Below, in pieces: positions 22,257-33,145 of a stretch of DNA of 64,000 bases. Positions within the stretch are counted from its first letter, which is position 1, and each line of letters begins with the position of its first letter. The notes below the pieces were generated by a model. That model did not search any database. It was not told the DNA's origin and was given only the letters and a program-made list of their open reading frames with translations. The translations under genes were made by a program, and so were the position numbers. Source of the DNA: Balanoglossus misakiensis (Eukaryota > Hemichordata); contig CM082586.2 in NCBI GenBank assembly GCA_040954595.2, positions 7,750,001-7,814,000 of the forward strand. Reading direction: 5' to 3'.

Positions 22257-23980
22257 AGAACGATGGGGTGGGAACTGTGATTTGTGATACAAACCCAAAA
22301 GAACACAGGCCCGGAAGCTGAACAAGGCAGGACCGGCAGGGCATAAGGGAGAGAAGAAACCAATCCCCTGAAAGCCCCCAGCAGGCCCCAGTTAGGGAAA
22401 TCATCCCTGTAATCAGGGAGTCATCAGGAGACAAGGATTATATACTACCACCTAGGCGATACCGGCGTATCATTCCCCCAGCCGAGAGTGACGAGGGTGA
22501 GGTTGAAAATGTGACTGACATTTTGGATACATTTGAGGCCCACCTGTTGACAGCAGATAGAGGGAGCCGAACGCAAACTTCGGCAAAACAAAACAGGTCA
22601 CAAGTAGGCCGCCTTTTCCAGTCATTGGGGTCCCTGGAAGCAGTAGGGGATAGAAATAAAGTTCTGAATTTCATTGAAAAGACCCCAAATCTTAAAGCTA
22701 GTTCTGTAAGGAGCTATCTCTTTTCATTCGGTATGTTTTACAACTTTTGCTCATGCCGCAGTACCCCACCTCTCCTCCCAGGCAAAGCGGATCTGATGCA
22801 GAGATTAGTCTTGAAATGGGCTACTAGTTACAGAAAAGAGGTACATCAAAGGTCTGCAGAATTCCAATCACAAGTGGTGCACCAGCTGATAACTGCTGCC
22901 AAATTTAGAGACTTTGAGAACAGCAAAACGGCAAGAGATGCATACAAGATTATTGCATCTGCTGGGAAGAAAAGCAAAGTTACAAAGTTACCGAAGTGGA
23001 ATTTAAAACTGCAAATGGATACATACTGGTCTGCATAGCCCTGGATTCTGCCCAAAGATCGGGAGCTCTGCGCAATGTTACAATCCGCGACTTCAATAAA
23101 GCGGTTAAAACTGACAACGGTCATGTTGTTTTGGTCGCAGAACATAAAACGGCCAGCTCCCATGGCGTGGCACGTTTGGTATTTACCAGGCAACTCTACA
23201 GAATAACATCGCTCATGATTAGAGACGTGTTTCCTAAAACACCAGGTGGGAATAAACCCACAAGGAGACTTTTCTTGAATTATTGTGGAGAGCAGCTGAG
23301 TAGCTCTACTTCCGCCGAATTCTTGGCTGATTCCTGGCGTAAATCAGGAGTTTCTAAAAAGAAACTGACAAGTACAATTTGTAGAAAGAGCATGGTTACC
23401 ATGGTTTTCAGACAGCAAGCCCGAGCTATCAAAGAAACTGGCTAGCCATATGAGCCACAGGGAGACGACCCAGTCATCCTATTATAGGATTGCTGGAGCT
23501 GTGAAGGAAAGTTCCAATGTTATGCAGGAAACTAGAAAAATTAGAGATGGCTTAACATCAAACAGTAATAAAAAAGATGAAATTGATCCATCAGAACCAA
23601 AGGATATTGAACAGGAGCAAGTAGAGCCAATGGACATTGGGGAGGATGATACACCTACATTGTATAGATCCTCTGGAAATTGTGGATGCTGAATCCATAT
23701 ATGCACCCTCCACTACCGAGCAGTCACACGTCTTCTCTGGAAGACAAAGCTTTTCAAGTTGAAATGATAGAAGTAAGATTTAGAAAAAACATCTTGGAGA
23801 AAAGTGTAACTGCTGCCCAGGTTAGGCCAGTAATGGAGAATGACCAAGATTTTAAGGGCAGTTTAAACGGTTATACGGTCAAGCAAATTGTAGACAGAAT
23901 CCGGTGTAGTTTTAGAAAAAATAAGAGTAAACCGCTATTCAAGGCACTCATTTCCCGGTGTAGTTTTAGAAAAAAGTAAA
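22257..23980 (+). pseudogene. tyrosine recombinase, unit 1 (YR copy A)
   Basis: Same protein as YR copies B and C but broken: TGA at 22319-22321, a frameshift near 23000 (QMDTYWSA then stop) and another near 23410. It keeps the ancestral KFRDFENSKTARDAYKI segment lost in B and C, and a C-terminal tail to about 23978 with IEVRFRKNILEKSVTAAQVR. Catalytic blocks QRSGALRN, AEHKTASSHG, CRKSMVTMV and HMSHRETTQSSYYRI are all readable across frames. Confidence 0.75.
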
Positions 23981-24631
23981 GTTAGTTATATACCAGAAAG
24001 CAAAAAAAACATACTGGCATGACACATGCAAAAATACATTCACAAACATACTGAACACACTGACATTACACATGCATGCACAAACATGTTGTTTGTTTTG
24101 GTTAATTTGTTTGGTATTTACTGTTTAAAAAGAAGACAAGAAGACTGTTGAAAATAAGAAAAAGAAGAGGAAGAAGAGTGTTATTTGTTGTTAAAAAAGG
24201 GCACAGAGAAATAAAATAAGTATGTCTAATTTGTGTCTCAAATGCTATGTCTGATATAAAAAAATGTAGACATGCATTTGATGTCCCAGTTGAAACACAC
24301 AAATATTCAGCTACGGAGAGGAGAGTATAAACACATATTGGAACCCTCAAAAGGTGGAAATTCAAGAAGGAAGAGGTAAAGAACAGCAATAAGGTGAGTT
24401 AAATTTGTGTTTTATTAGTGTAAACATTGCTTTATTAGTACCACTCTGGTTTTCTTATTTTTTCAGCAATGAAGATCACATAGCTTCACATAGCTTCACC
24501 ATTTCTTTGTATCTGCTTATAGTCATAACATTTCTAATTCTTCTTCAGGAGTCACATATACAAATGTGACTACCAGCACAACACATCGACCAATATTCCC
24601 CAAACCAACTGGCCCCAATGTTTGCAGCACG

Positions 24632-24744
24632 AAGAACTGTTGGAAAAAATAATGAAGGAAACCAAAATGTAACGTGTACAGAAAAACATTACTGAAACCA
24701 AACTTGATGAAATATCAATGTTGTCTGCAAAACTCTTCTTGGAG
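24632..24744 (+). pseudogene. PIF1 helicase Walker B exon, unit 2
   Basis: As in unit 1, with a TGG to TGT change in the flanking repeat (AAGAACTGT) and a stop (AATGTAACG) upstream of TETKLDEISMLSAKLFLE. Same LFI deletion. Confidence 0.7.
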
Positions 24745-25069
24745 GTAAGAAACTCTGAACGAAAAATAACATGTGGTTCACTGGTTGACTGAGTTTTACA
24801 ACCTGAAATTTTTAATTGCCAATGTAAAACGTTTCAAGCAAACGTCAATACTTTTCTTGCATCAGATTTTTGATCCTTGATACAACACACCCCAAGAAAG
24901 ATGTAACGAAGAAGTGTCAGTTGAATCTTCGTCAAGGCGTAACAGGAAAGGGTGTCCGAGGAAGAGTGTTGAGAAAGTGAAAGACAACTGAAAAGGGTGG
25001 AAAAAGGTAAAGCGAGTTTGCCCTGGGGAGGGATGTTCTGCCTCTGTCGTCTAATCCACATGCACAACT

Positions 25070-25309
25070 ATGAAATGCATGCCCTCATCAAGGAGAAAGA
25101 GGTTGCAACAAAAACACAAGGGGGTAGGTTTTCACAGAGAGTGCCTGTACGATATTGCAATGGCATTGTCATGTGGATTTACAGACAACTCCCTTGACTT
25201 TGAGTTTGCACGGATCTTGGAAGCGACCTGTACAAGAACGCAATTACAGAATCAGTGGAGGAATGTAGGAAGAGAGCTGCAAAAAAAAAAGGTCCAAGAG
25301 CCAGCCTGA
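25070..25309 (+). other. conserved unknown frame, unit 2
   Basis: Second copy of the FHRECLYDIAMALSCGFTDN protein; a small deletion moves the start of the region to another frame. Confidence 0.35.
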
Positions 25310-26067
25310 AGAAAGTGGTGACATCCAAACAAGGGTTCATAAAACCTAATCACCAAGTAAAGAAGGAGAAACTGCATTAACTTCAGACTCGGAAAGTGAA
25401 GAAACAGCAACTTGGGGGACACTATAGAACCAACAACAGACAACTCAACAAATGAAGATACACCAGCTGCAGAGACAGTAACAGGGTCATGACAATGGCG
25501 ACTGCGAGCAAGTTGTCCAGTGTGCTTGATCCTGACATCCACAATTTTTTCGTGGGAGGCAAGCGTTCTCAGAGTACCAAGATAAGATGATTGAAGACAT
25601 ATTCTGAAAACATTGCAAGAGCCCATGTATTTGTGGTAAGGCAGCGTGACAGTCCTCTGAAAGCTGCCATACACAGAATCACCGTGAAAAAATACCCAGT
25701 ATATGACTGAGTCAGGGCTTCCATTAGAAAGAAACAGAAGCAGAAGCTTTAACTGTTTAACTGTTGGCATTAACCTGATGACATATTGCCGCCCCTCTGT
25801 TATATGGAATAACCTTCCAATTGATGTTCACTTCTCTGATAGCCTTCTCTCATTATGCATATTGCCAGAAGGCCAAATTAATATCCTTTCCACTATGAGG
25901 CTCAGCAAATGAAATTTTATTTTTAATTTTAAATGTCACGAATGTTCCCCTTTTTGAAGTTTTGGAAGATCATCTTATCAACAAGTTCAAAACGAGTATG
26001 TAATACCTAAAATTGAAAATACTTTGAAAACATAACAGAGAGAGGTATTTGAATCGCTACATGGAAA

Positions 26068-26286
26068 TCACATCAAAAGAAAACAATCGGTGACGGTAGA
26101 TGTGACTGTCCCAGATACAATGTTAAGTATAGCTCATATTCAATGACGTATTCTGTGTCAAAGAAAGTTGTTGATTTTTCAGTTGTACAAGTGAGTGAGG
26201 TTTCTTCATCTGTTGCCATGGAGAAAGAAGGCTTCCAGCGAGTCGTGGAAAATATGGCTGCCTATGGTGTTGAACCAAACACAGTC
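26068..26286 (+). pseudogene. Kolobok-like DDE fragment, unit 2
   Basis: Same motifs as at 20388. In this unit the frame runs on through PNTVTINRLKCLNYKGG to a stop at 26350-26352, so the WLLWTIHEN frame is lost. Confidence 0.5.
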
Positions 26287-26492
26287 ACCATTAACAGATT
26301 GAAGTGTTTGAATTACAAGGGAGGGATGCAGGAGAATGTGTTAGCCAGTTAGGAAACACCATATAAGACATAAATAACCCCATGAACTGGCTATTATGGA
26401 CCATCCATGAAAATATAAAATGTGATTATGACCTGAGGACAGCATTTGTATGAGGTTGGGATCTTGTCTACCTCTTAGACATCTCTGCTGCA

Positions 26493-26663
26493 GTGAGAGG
26501 CAAATGTAAGAAGTTAATCAAGCCCACCGTGCAAAGGACCAGGGGTGGTGTCAAGAAATTAATCACCGATTCAGTAGACAATGGTCCCAACGTATTAATT
26601 CTTGGCCAGGCAGGAACAGGCAAAACCCATTTATTTAAGAAAATCTTAAAGCTGCACAGTTGA
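26493..26663 (+). pseudogene. PIF1 helicase Walker A exon, unit 2
   Basis: LITDSVDNGPNVLILGQ then AGTGKTHLFKKIL; P-loop at 26604-26627, open through the P-loop as in unit 1. Confidence 0.75.
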
Positions 26664-26854
26664 TGGCAAATACCATTTTGGGTATATTTGTATTTTGTGA
26701 AATAAACATCGATATACAAAACCTTTAACATGAAAAGAATTGCCCTACCCATGGACTCGGGTCAAATTTACTCGTATAACGATATAAGCTTCATAGAAAA
26801 AGTCCGATGGCAAACAACATGTTTACATGAACCGCCGATACTACACGGAAACTG

Positions 26855-26951
26855 TGACGTCACAATCACGAGACCAGACGCGATGTAGCGTGAATTGGAG
26901 ACGTGAGGACGTGGCTTCATTCACGCGCATGTGCATGCTGTCAACATGGAG
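26855..26951 (+). promoter_or_regulatory. CRE site and ATG-bearing first exon, unit 2
   Basis: TGACGTCA at 26855-26862; ATGGAG at 26946-26951 followed by GTGAGT. Confidence 0.5.
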
Positions 26952-27233
26952 GTGAGTGTTCATGAATAAACATGAAAAAGTGTTATACTATACGTATCTT
27001 TTGTTTACTCTTAGGATATCTAGATTCAGTGTGATCTCTCTTTTTTCGTTTTATAAGACTGGTTGTCGTAAGCGTCGGCATATTTTGGTGATTTGAAGAA
27101 CAACTTGACGATAAAAATCGTTGATACACGTGTACGTTATTAGCTAGATGCATGTCTGCGGATTTCTAACACTGGGAACTGTAATCGTTTGGTCTGTATT
27201 CGTAATAGAAAAGTGTTCTTTTTTAGCTTTCGG

Positions 27234-27467
27234 ATGGTTTACGAACAAGTCCGCTTTGCATTTGTTCATGAAAATATCAACAACGGTATCGTGTTGACAA
27301 AAGAGCCGAATACCATGGGAAAATCACGACGGGCCGGGAGGGATTGTATATATTACTGTGAATTACATGCATGTCAAAACATATATACAAATTGCACCTC
27401 TACCGACATGATGTACTGGTATAAGGATATTTGTGCCATGAAAGTTACGAAACCAAGACATAAATGA
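27234..27467 (+). CDS. small unknown protein frame (MVYEQVRF type), unit 2
   Basis: Same 77-codon frame as in unit 1 with a few substitutions (Gly to Arg, Arg to Cys); the upstream acceptor reads TTTCGG instead of TTTCAG, so splicing onto this ATG may be lost. Confidence 0.3.
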   Translation: MVYEQVRFAFVHENINNGIVLTKEPNTMGKSRRAGRDCIYYCELHACQNIYTNCTSTDMMYWYKDICAMKVTKPRHK

Positions 27468-27665
27468 TATTTTTGGCGAATTTCGATGCCCAAGTAACAA
27501 AAATATATACCTAAGGAATAATATGTTTTCAGGACATGTTTTATGTATATCAAAACAAAAGCTTATGTACTAATGCTAGTGCAGGGCCTGAGTGTAGGGT
27601 TTGGATTTATTTTCAAAATAACAGGAAATTAGTAATTATATGTGTACAATTTGCTTGTTTTTCAG

Positions 27666-27824
27666 ACGAGTTCTGACGCGGACTATAGTCCAAGTCAGGA
27701 AAGGTCCTGCATTCAAAGAGGTAAAAAAAAGGTCGTGGTCGTGGACGAGGACGAGGAAGAGGTAGAGGAAGTCAGAGAGGACCAGAATTTGGAGGAGAAA
27801 TTGTGCCAGAAGAAAGAAATATAA
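27666..27824 (+). other. acidic / RG-rich exon, unit 2
   Basis: Second copy of the TSSDADYSPSQERSCIQRGK exon; same reading and stop. Confidence 0.3.
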
Positions 27825-27831
27825 GACTTAG

Positions 27832-27949
27832 AGTGAGGGAAAGGGGCTGACGGCCACTACTGGCATTGCGGCAAGTCTCCTACCTAGCAGGAAAACCATC
27901 CACCTTTTCATTGCATTGATGGACGGTCAATACACCGATCAAGAACTGG
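27832..27949 (+). pseudogene. PIF1 helicase motif Ib exon, unit 2
   Basis: TATTGIAASLLPSRKTIHLF and DGQYTDQEL up to AAGAACTGG at 27941-27949. It reads directly and in frame into the YR protein. Confidence 0.75.
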
Positions 27950-29286
27950 AGAACGATGGGGAGGGAAGTGTGATTTGTGATACAAACCCAAAAGAACACA
28001 GGCCCGGAAGCCGACCAAGACAGGACCGGCAGGGCATAAGGGAGAGAAGAAACCAATCCCCTGAAAGCCCCCAGCAGGCCCCAGTTAGGAAAACCATCCC
28101 TGTAGTCAGGGAGTCGTCGGGAGACGAGGAATATGTATTACCATCTAAGCGATACAAGCATATTATTCCCCCAGCCGAGAGTGACGAGGGTAAGGTTGAA
28201 AATGTGACTGACATTTTGGATGCATTTGAGGCCCACCTTTTGACAGCGGATGGAGGGCGCCAAACGCAAACTTCGGCAAAACAAAATAGGTCTCAGGTAG
28301 GCCGCCTTATCCAGTCATTGGGGTCCCTGGAAGCAGTGGGGGATACAAATAAAGTTCTGAATATCATTGAAAAGACCCCAAATCTTAAAGCTAGTTCCGT
28401 AAGGAGCTCTCTCTTTTCATTCGGTATGTTTTACAACTTTTGCTCATGCCGCACCCCACCTCTCCTCCCAGGCAAAGCAGATCTGATGCAGACATTAGTC
28501 TTGAAATGGGCTACTAGTTACAGAAAAGAGGTACATCAAAGGTCTGCAGAATTCCAATCACAAGTGGTGCACCAGCTGCCAAATTTAGAGCCTTTGAGAA
28601 CAGCAAAACGGCAAGAGATGCATACAAGATTATTGCATCTGCTGGGAAGAAAAGTAAAGTTACCGAACTGGAATTTAAAACTGCAAATGGATGGATACAT
28701 ACTGGTCTGCATAGCCCTGGATTCTGCCCAAAGATCGGGAGCTCTGCGCAATGTTACAATCCGCGACTTCAATAAAGCGGTTGAAACTGACAACGGTCAT
28801 GTTGTTTTGGTTGCAGAACATAAAACGGCCAGCTCCCATGGCGTGGCACGTTTGGTATTTACCAGGCAACTCTACAGAATAACATCGCTTATGATTAGAG
28901 ACGTGTTTCTTAAAACACCAGGTGGGAATAAACCCACAAGGAGACTTTTCTCGAATTATTGTGGAGAGCAGCTGAGTAGCTCAACTTTCGCCAAATTCTT
29001 GGCTGATTCCTGGCGTAAATCAGGAGTTTCTAAAAAGAAACTGACAAGTACAATTTGTAGAAAGAGCATGGTTACCATGGTTTTAGACAGCCAGCCCAAG
29101 CTATCGAAGAAATTGGCTAGCCATATGAGCCACAGGGAGACGACCCAGTCATTCTATTATAGGATTGCTGGAGCTGTGAAGGAAAGTTCCAATGTTATGC
29201 AGGAAACTAGAAAAATTAGAGATGGCTTAACATCAAACAGTAATAAAAAAGCTGAAATTGGTCCATCAGAACCAAAGGAAAATTGA
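27919..29286 (+). CDS. tyrosine recombinase, YR copy B
   Basis: An open frame of 455 codons from ATG 27919; its first residues (MDGQYTDQEL) belong to PIF1 and no ATG of its own follows until well inside, so the natural start may be spliced from upstream. Numbering from the preceding TTG (27916): acidic/basic N-terminus 12-95, SAM-like core-binding region about 96-220, catalytic domain 260-420 with Arg273 (AQRSGALRN), Lys303 (EHKT), Arg382 (STICRKSMV, with Thr where HxxR has His), His406 (HMSHRETT) and Tyr415 (FYYRI). About 40 residues (221-258) are read out of frame relative to copies A and D because a 10-nt deletion is balanced by a 4-nt insertion. One extra A near 29280 ends the protein early and cuts off the C-terminal HTH-like tail (29290-29600). 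Confidence 0.75.
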   Translation: MDGQYTDQELENDGEGSVICDTNPKEHRPGSRPRQDRQGIRERRNQSPESPQQAPVRKTIPVVRESSGDEEYVLPSKRYKHIIPPAESDEGKVENVTDILDAFEAHLLTADGGRQTQTSAKQNRSQVGRLIQSLGSLEAVGDTNKVLNIIEKTPNLKASSVRSSLFSFGMFYNFCSCRTPPLLPGKADLMQTLVLKWATSYRKEVHQRSAEFQSQVVHQLPNLEPLRTAKRQEMHTRLLHLLGRKVKLPNWNLKLQMDGYILVCIALDSAQRSGALRNVTIRDFNKAVETDNGHVVLVAEHKTASSHGVARLVFTRQLYRITSLMIRDVFLKTPGGNKPTRRLFSNYCGEQLSSSTFAKFLADSWRKSGVSKKKLTSTICRKSMVTMVLDSQPKLSKKLASHMSHRETTQSFYYRIAGAVKESSNVMQETRKIRDGLTSNSNKKAEIGPSEPKEN

Positions 29287-30261
29287 ACAGGAGCAAGTAC
29301 AGCCAATGGACATTGGGGAGGATGATACACCTATAGATCCTCTGGAAATTGTGGATGCTGAATCCATATATGCACCCTCCACTACCGAGCAGTCACACGT
29401 CTTCTCTGGAAGACGAAGCTTTTCAAGCGAGCAAGTTGAAATGATAGAACTAAGATTTAAAAAAACATCATTGAGAAAAGTATTACTGCTGCCCAGGTTA
29501 GGCCAATAATGGAGAATGACCAAGATTTTTAGGGCAGTTTCCACGGCTATACGGTCAAGCAAATTGTAGACAGAATCCGGTGTAGTTTTAGAAAAAAGTA
29601 AGAGTAAACCGCTATTCAAGGCACTCATTTCCTGGTGTAGTTTTAGAAAAAAGTAAAGTTAGTTATATACCAGAAAGCAAAAAAAACACATACTGGCATG
29701 ACACATGCATGCACAAACATGTTCTTTGTTATGGTTAATTTGTTTTGTTATTACTGTTTAAAAAGAAGACAAGAAGACTGTTGAAGATAAGAAGAGGAAG
29801 AAGAGTGTTATTTGTTATTAAAAAAAGGCACAGAGAAATAAAATAAGTGTGTCTAATTGGTGTCTCAAATGCTATGTCTGATATATGAAAAATGTACCGT
29901 AGACATGCATTTGATATCCCAGTTGAAACACACATTTTCAGCTACGGAGAGGAGAGTATAAACACATATTGGAACCCTCAAAAGGTGGAAATTCAAGAAG
30001 GAAGAGGTAAAGAACAGCAATAAGGTGAGTTAAATTTGTGTTTTATTAGTGTAAACATTGCTTTATTAGTACCACTCTGGTTTTCTTATTTTTTCAGCAA
30101 TGAAGATCACATAGCTTCACCATTTCTTTGTATCTGCTTCTAGTCATAACATTTCTAATTCTTCTTCAGGAGTCACATATACAAATGTGACTACCAGCAC
30201 AACACATCGACCAATATTCCCCAAACCAACTGGCCCCAATGTTTGCAGCACGAAGAACTGG
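27941..30261 (+). mobile_element. Crypton-like tyrosine-recombinase element (YR copy B)
   Basis: Bounded by AAGAACTGG at 27941-27949 and 30253-30261. The left repeat ends PIF1 ...YTDQEL and the right repeat resumes PIF1 as ...ELVEKIMKE in the same frame. Length about 2.3 kb, one YR gene, no reverse transcriptase and no terminal inverted repeats seen. YR elements integrate by recombination at short identical sites, so identical flanking repeats are expected. Equivalent repeat pairs: 22248/24632 and 33137/35449; a left repeat alone at 38327 and a right repeat alone at 18956. Confidence 0.75.
29290..29600 (+). pseudogene. detached C-terminal HTH-like tail of YR copy B
   Basis: Reads EQVQPMDIGEDDTPIDPLEI, then RRSFSSEQVEMIELRFKK in other frames than the recombinase body. 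In YR copies A and D the equivalent tail looks like a homeodomain/Myb-type HTH. Confidence 0.45.
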
Positions 30262-30365
30262 TGGAAAAAATAATGAAGGAAACCGAAATGAAACGTATAC
30301 AGAAAAACATTACTGAAACCAAACTTGATGAAATATCAATGTTGTCTGCAAAACTCTTCTTGGAG
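30253..30365 (+). pseudogene. PIF1 helicase Walker B exon, unit 3
   Basis: EELVEKIMKETEMKRIQKN to LSAKLFLE, open throughout, donor at 30365/30366. LFI deletion as in the other array units. Confidence 0.75.
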
Positions 30366-30689
30366 GTAAGAAACTCTGAACGAAAAATAACATGTGGTTC
30401 ACTGAGTTTTACAAACTGAAATTTTTAATTGCCAATGTAAAACATTTCAAGCAAACGTCAATACTTTTCTTGCATCAGATTTTTGATCCTTGATACAACA
30501 CACCCCAAGAAAGATGTAAAGAAGAAGTGTTAGTTGAATCTTCGTCAAGGCGTAACAAGAAAGGGTTTCCGAGGAAGAGTGTTGAAAGTGAAAGACAACT
30601 GAAAAGGGTGGAAAAAGGCAAAGCAAGTTTGCCCTGGGGAGGGATGTTCTGCCTCCGTCGTCTAATCCACATGCACAACTAAGAAATGC

Positions 30690-31022
30690 ATGCCCTCATC
30701 AAGGAGAAAGAGGTTGCAACAAAAACACAAGGGGGTAGGTTTTCACAGAGAGTGCCTGTACGATATTGCAATGGCATTGTCATGTGGATTGACAGACAAC
30801 TCCCTTGACTTTGAGTTTGCACGGATTCTAGAAGCCACCTCTACAAGAACGCAATTACAGAATCAGTGGAGGAATGAAGGAAGAGAGCTGCGAAAAAAGA
30901 AAGGTCCAAAAGCCACAGTGAAGAAAGTGGTGACATCCAAACAAGGATTTATAAAACCCAATCACCAACTTCAGAAACTTCAGACTAGGAAAGTGAAGAA
31001 ACTGTTGGCGTTAACCAGATAA
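30690..31022 (+). other. conserved unknown frame, unit 3
   Basis: 110 codons here, because a deletion after KGPKATVKKVVTSKQGFIKP fuses it to a basic tail. Upstream the frame is open from SRRNKKGFPRKSVESERQ to CLRRLIHMHN and a TAA (30680), suggesting a longer original protein. Confidence 0.4.
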
Positions 31023-31308
31023 TTGTTAAACTTGAGGATCTGGGGATCTGTTATGGAATAACCTTCCAATTGATGTTCACTTCTCTGATAGCCTTCTCTC
31101 ATTATGCATATTGCCAGAAGGCCAAATTTTCCAATATGAGGTTCAGCATATGAAAAGTTATTTTCAATTTTTAACTCCACGAATGTTCCCCTTTTAGAAG
31201 TTTTGGAAGATCATCTTATCAACAAGTTCAAAACGAGTATGTAATACCTGAAATCGAAAATACTTTGAAAACATAACAGAGAGAGGTATTTGAATCGCTA
31301 CATGGAAA

Positions 31309-31527
31309 TCACATCAAAAGAAAACAATCGGTGACGGTAGATGTGACTGTCCCAGATACAATGTTAAGTATAGCTCATATTCAATGACGTATTCTGTGTC
31401 AAAGAAAGTTGTTGATTTTTCAGTTGTACAAGTGAGTGAGGTTTCTTCATCTGTTGCCATGGAGAAAGAAGGCTTCCAGCGAGTCGTGGAAAATATGGCT
31501 GCCTATGGTGTTGAACCCAGCACAGTC
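31309..31527 (+). pseudogene. Kolobok-like DDE fragment, unit 3
   Basis: Same motifs as at 20388, including the GDGRCD box; followed by the 84-codon frame ending at 31690. Confidence 0.5.
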
Positions 31528-31734
31528 GCTATTAACAGAAGTGTTTGAATTACAAGGGAGGGATGCAGGAGAATGTGTTAGCCAGTTAGGAAACGCCATA
31601 TTAGACATAAATAACCCCATGAACTGGCTATTATGGACCATCCATGAAAATATAAAATGTGATTATGACCCGAGGACAGCATTTGTATGAGGTTGGGATC
31701 TTGTCTACCTCTTAGACATCTCTGCTGCAGTGAG

Positions 31735-31905
31735 AGGCAAATGAAGAAAAAGAAGTTAATTAAGCCCACCGCGGAAAGGACCAGGGGTGGTGTCAAGAAA
31801 TTAATCACCGATTCAGTACACATTGGTCAAAACGTATTAAATCTTGGCTAGGCAGGAACAGGCAAAACCCATTTATTTAAGAAAATCTTAAAGCTGCACA
31901 GTTGA
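31735..31905 (+). pseudogene. PIF1 helicase Walker A exon, unit 3
   Basis: P-loop at 31846-31869 reads G-stop-AGTGKT: the Gln codon CAG has become TAG. Also carries a small indel near 31745. Confidence 0.7.
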
Positions 31906-32071
31906 TGGCAAATACCATTTTGGGTATATTTGTATAATCCTTTAACATGAAAATAATTGCCCTACCCATGGACTCGGGTCAAATTTACTCCTATAACGAT
32001 ATAAGCTTCATAGAAAAAGTCTGATGGTAAACAACATGTTTACATGAACCGCCGATACTACACGGAAACTG

Positions 32072-32168
32072 TGACGTCACAATCACGAGACCAGACGCGA
32101 TGTAGCGTGAATTGGAGACGTGAGGAAGTGGCTTCATTCACGCACATGTGCATGCTGTCAACATGGAG
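32072..32168 (+). promoter_or_regulatory. CRE site and ATG-bearing first exon, unit 3
   Basis: TGACGTCA at 32072-32079; ATGGAG at 32163-32168 with donor GTGAGT. Confidence 0.5.
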
Positions 32169-32450
32169 GTGAGTGTTCATGAATAAACATGAAAAAGTTT
32201 AATACTATACGTATCTTTTGTTTACTCTTAGGATATCCAGTTTCAGTGTGATCTCTCTTTTTTTCGTTTTATAAGACTGGTTGTCGTAAGCGTCGGCATA
32301 TTTTGGTGATTGGAAGAACAACTTGACGATAAAAATCGTTGATACACGTGTACATTATTAGCTAGATGCATGTCTGCGGATTTCTAACACTGGGAACTGT
32401 AATCGTTTGGTCTGTATTCGTAATAGAAAAGTGTTCTTTTTAGCTTTCGG

Positions 32451-32663
32451 ATGGTTTACGAACAAGTCCGCTTTGCATTTGTTCATGAAAATATCAACAA
32501 TGGTATCGTGTTGACAAAATCACGACGGGCCGGGAGGGATTGTATATATTACTGTGAATTACATGCATGTCAAAACATATATACAAATTGCACCTCTACC
32601 GACATGATGTACTGGTATAAGGATATTTGTGCCATGAAAGTTACGAAACCAAGACATAAATGA
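32451..32663 (+). CDS. small unknown protein frame (MVYEQVRF type), unit 3
   Basis: 70 codons; seven residues (EPNTMGK) are lost by an in-frame deletion. Identical to unit 4. Confidence 0.3.
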   Translation: MVYEQVRFAFVHENINNGIVLTKSRRAGRDCIYYCELHACQNIYTNCTSTDMMYWYKDICAMKVTKPRHK

Positions 32664-32861
32664 TATTTTTGGCGAATTTCGATGCCCAAGTAACAAAAAT
32701 ATATACCTAAGGAATAATATGTTTTCAGGACATGTTTTATGTATATCAAAACAAAAGCTTATGTACTAATGCTAGTGCAGGGCCTGAGTGTAGGGTTTGG
32801 ATTTATTTTCAAAATAACAGGAAATTAGTAATTATATGTGTACAATTTGCTTGTTTTTCAG

Positions 32862-33020
32862 ACGAGTTCTGACGCGGACTATAGTCCAAGTCAGGAAAGG
32901 TCCTGCATTCAAAGAGGTAAAAAAAAGGTCGTGGTCGTGGACGAGGACGAGGAAGAGGTAGAGGAAGTCAGAGAGGACCAGAATTTGGAGGAGAAATTGT
33001 GCCAGAAGAAAGAAATATAA
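32862..33020 (+). other. acidic / RG-rich exon, unit 3
   Basis: Identical to the unit 2 exon. Confidence 0.3.
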
Positions 33021-33027
33021 GACTTAG

Positions 33028-33145
33028 AGTGAGGGAAAGGGGCTGACGGCCACTACTGGCATTGCGGCAAGTCTCCTACCTAGCAGGAAAACCATCCACC
33101 TTTTCATTGCATTGATGGACGGTCAATACACCGATCAAGAACTGG
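33028..33145 (+). pseudogene. PIF1 helicase motif Ib exon, unit 3
   Basis: Identical to unit 2; ends at AAGAACTGG 33137-33145. Confidence 0.75.

Noticed and set aside
25703-25912. Frame with VIWNNLPIDVHF that looked like a LINE 3' end
   Set aside because: The resemblance is limited to a few residues; no zinc knuckle or RT motif nearby, and most of it is deleted in units 3 and 4.
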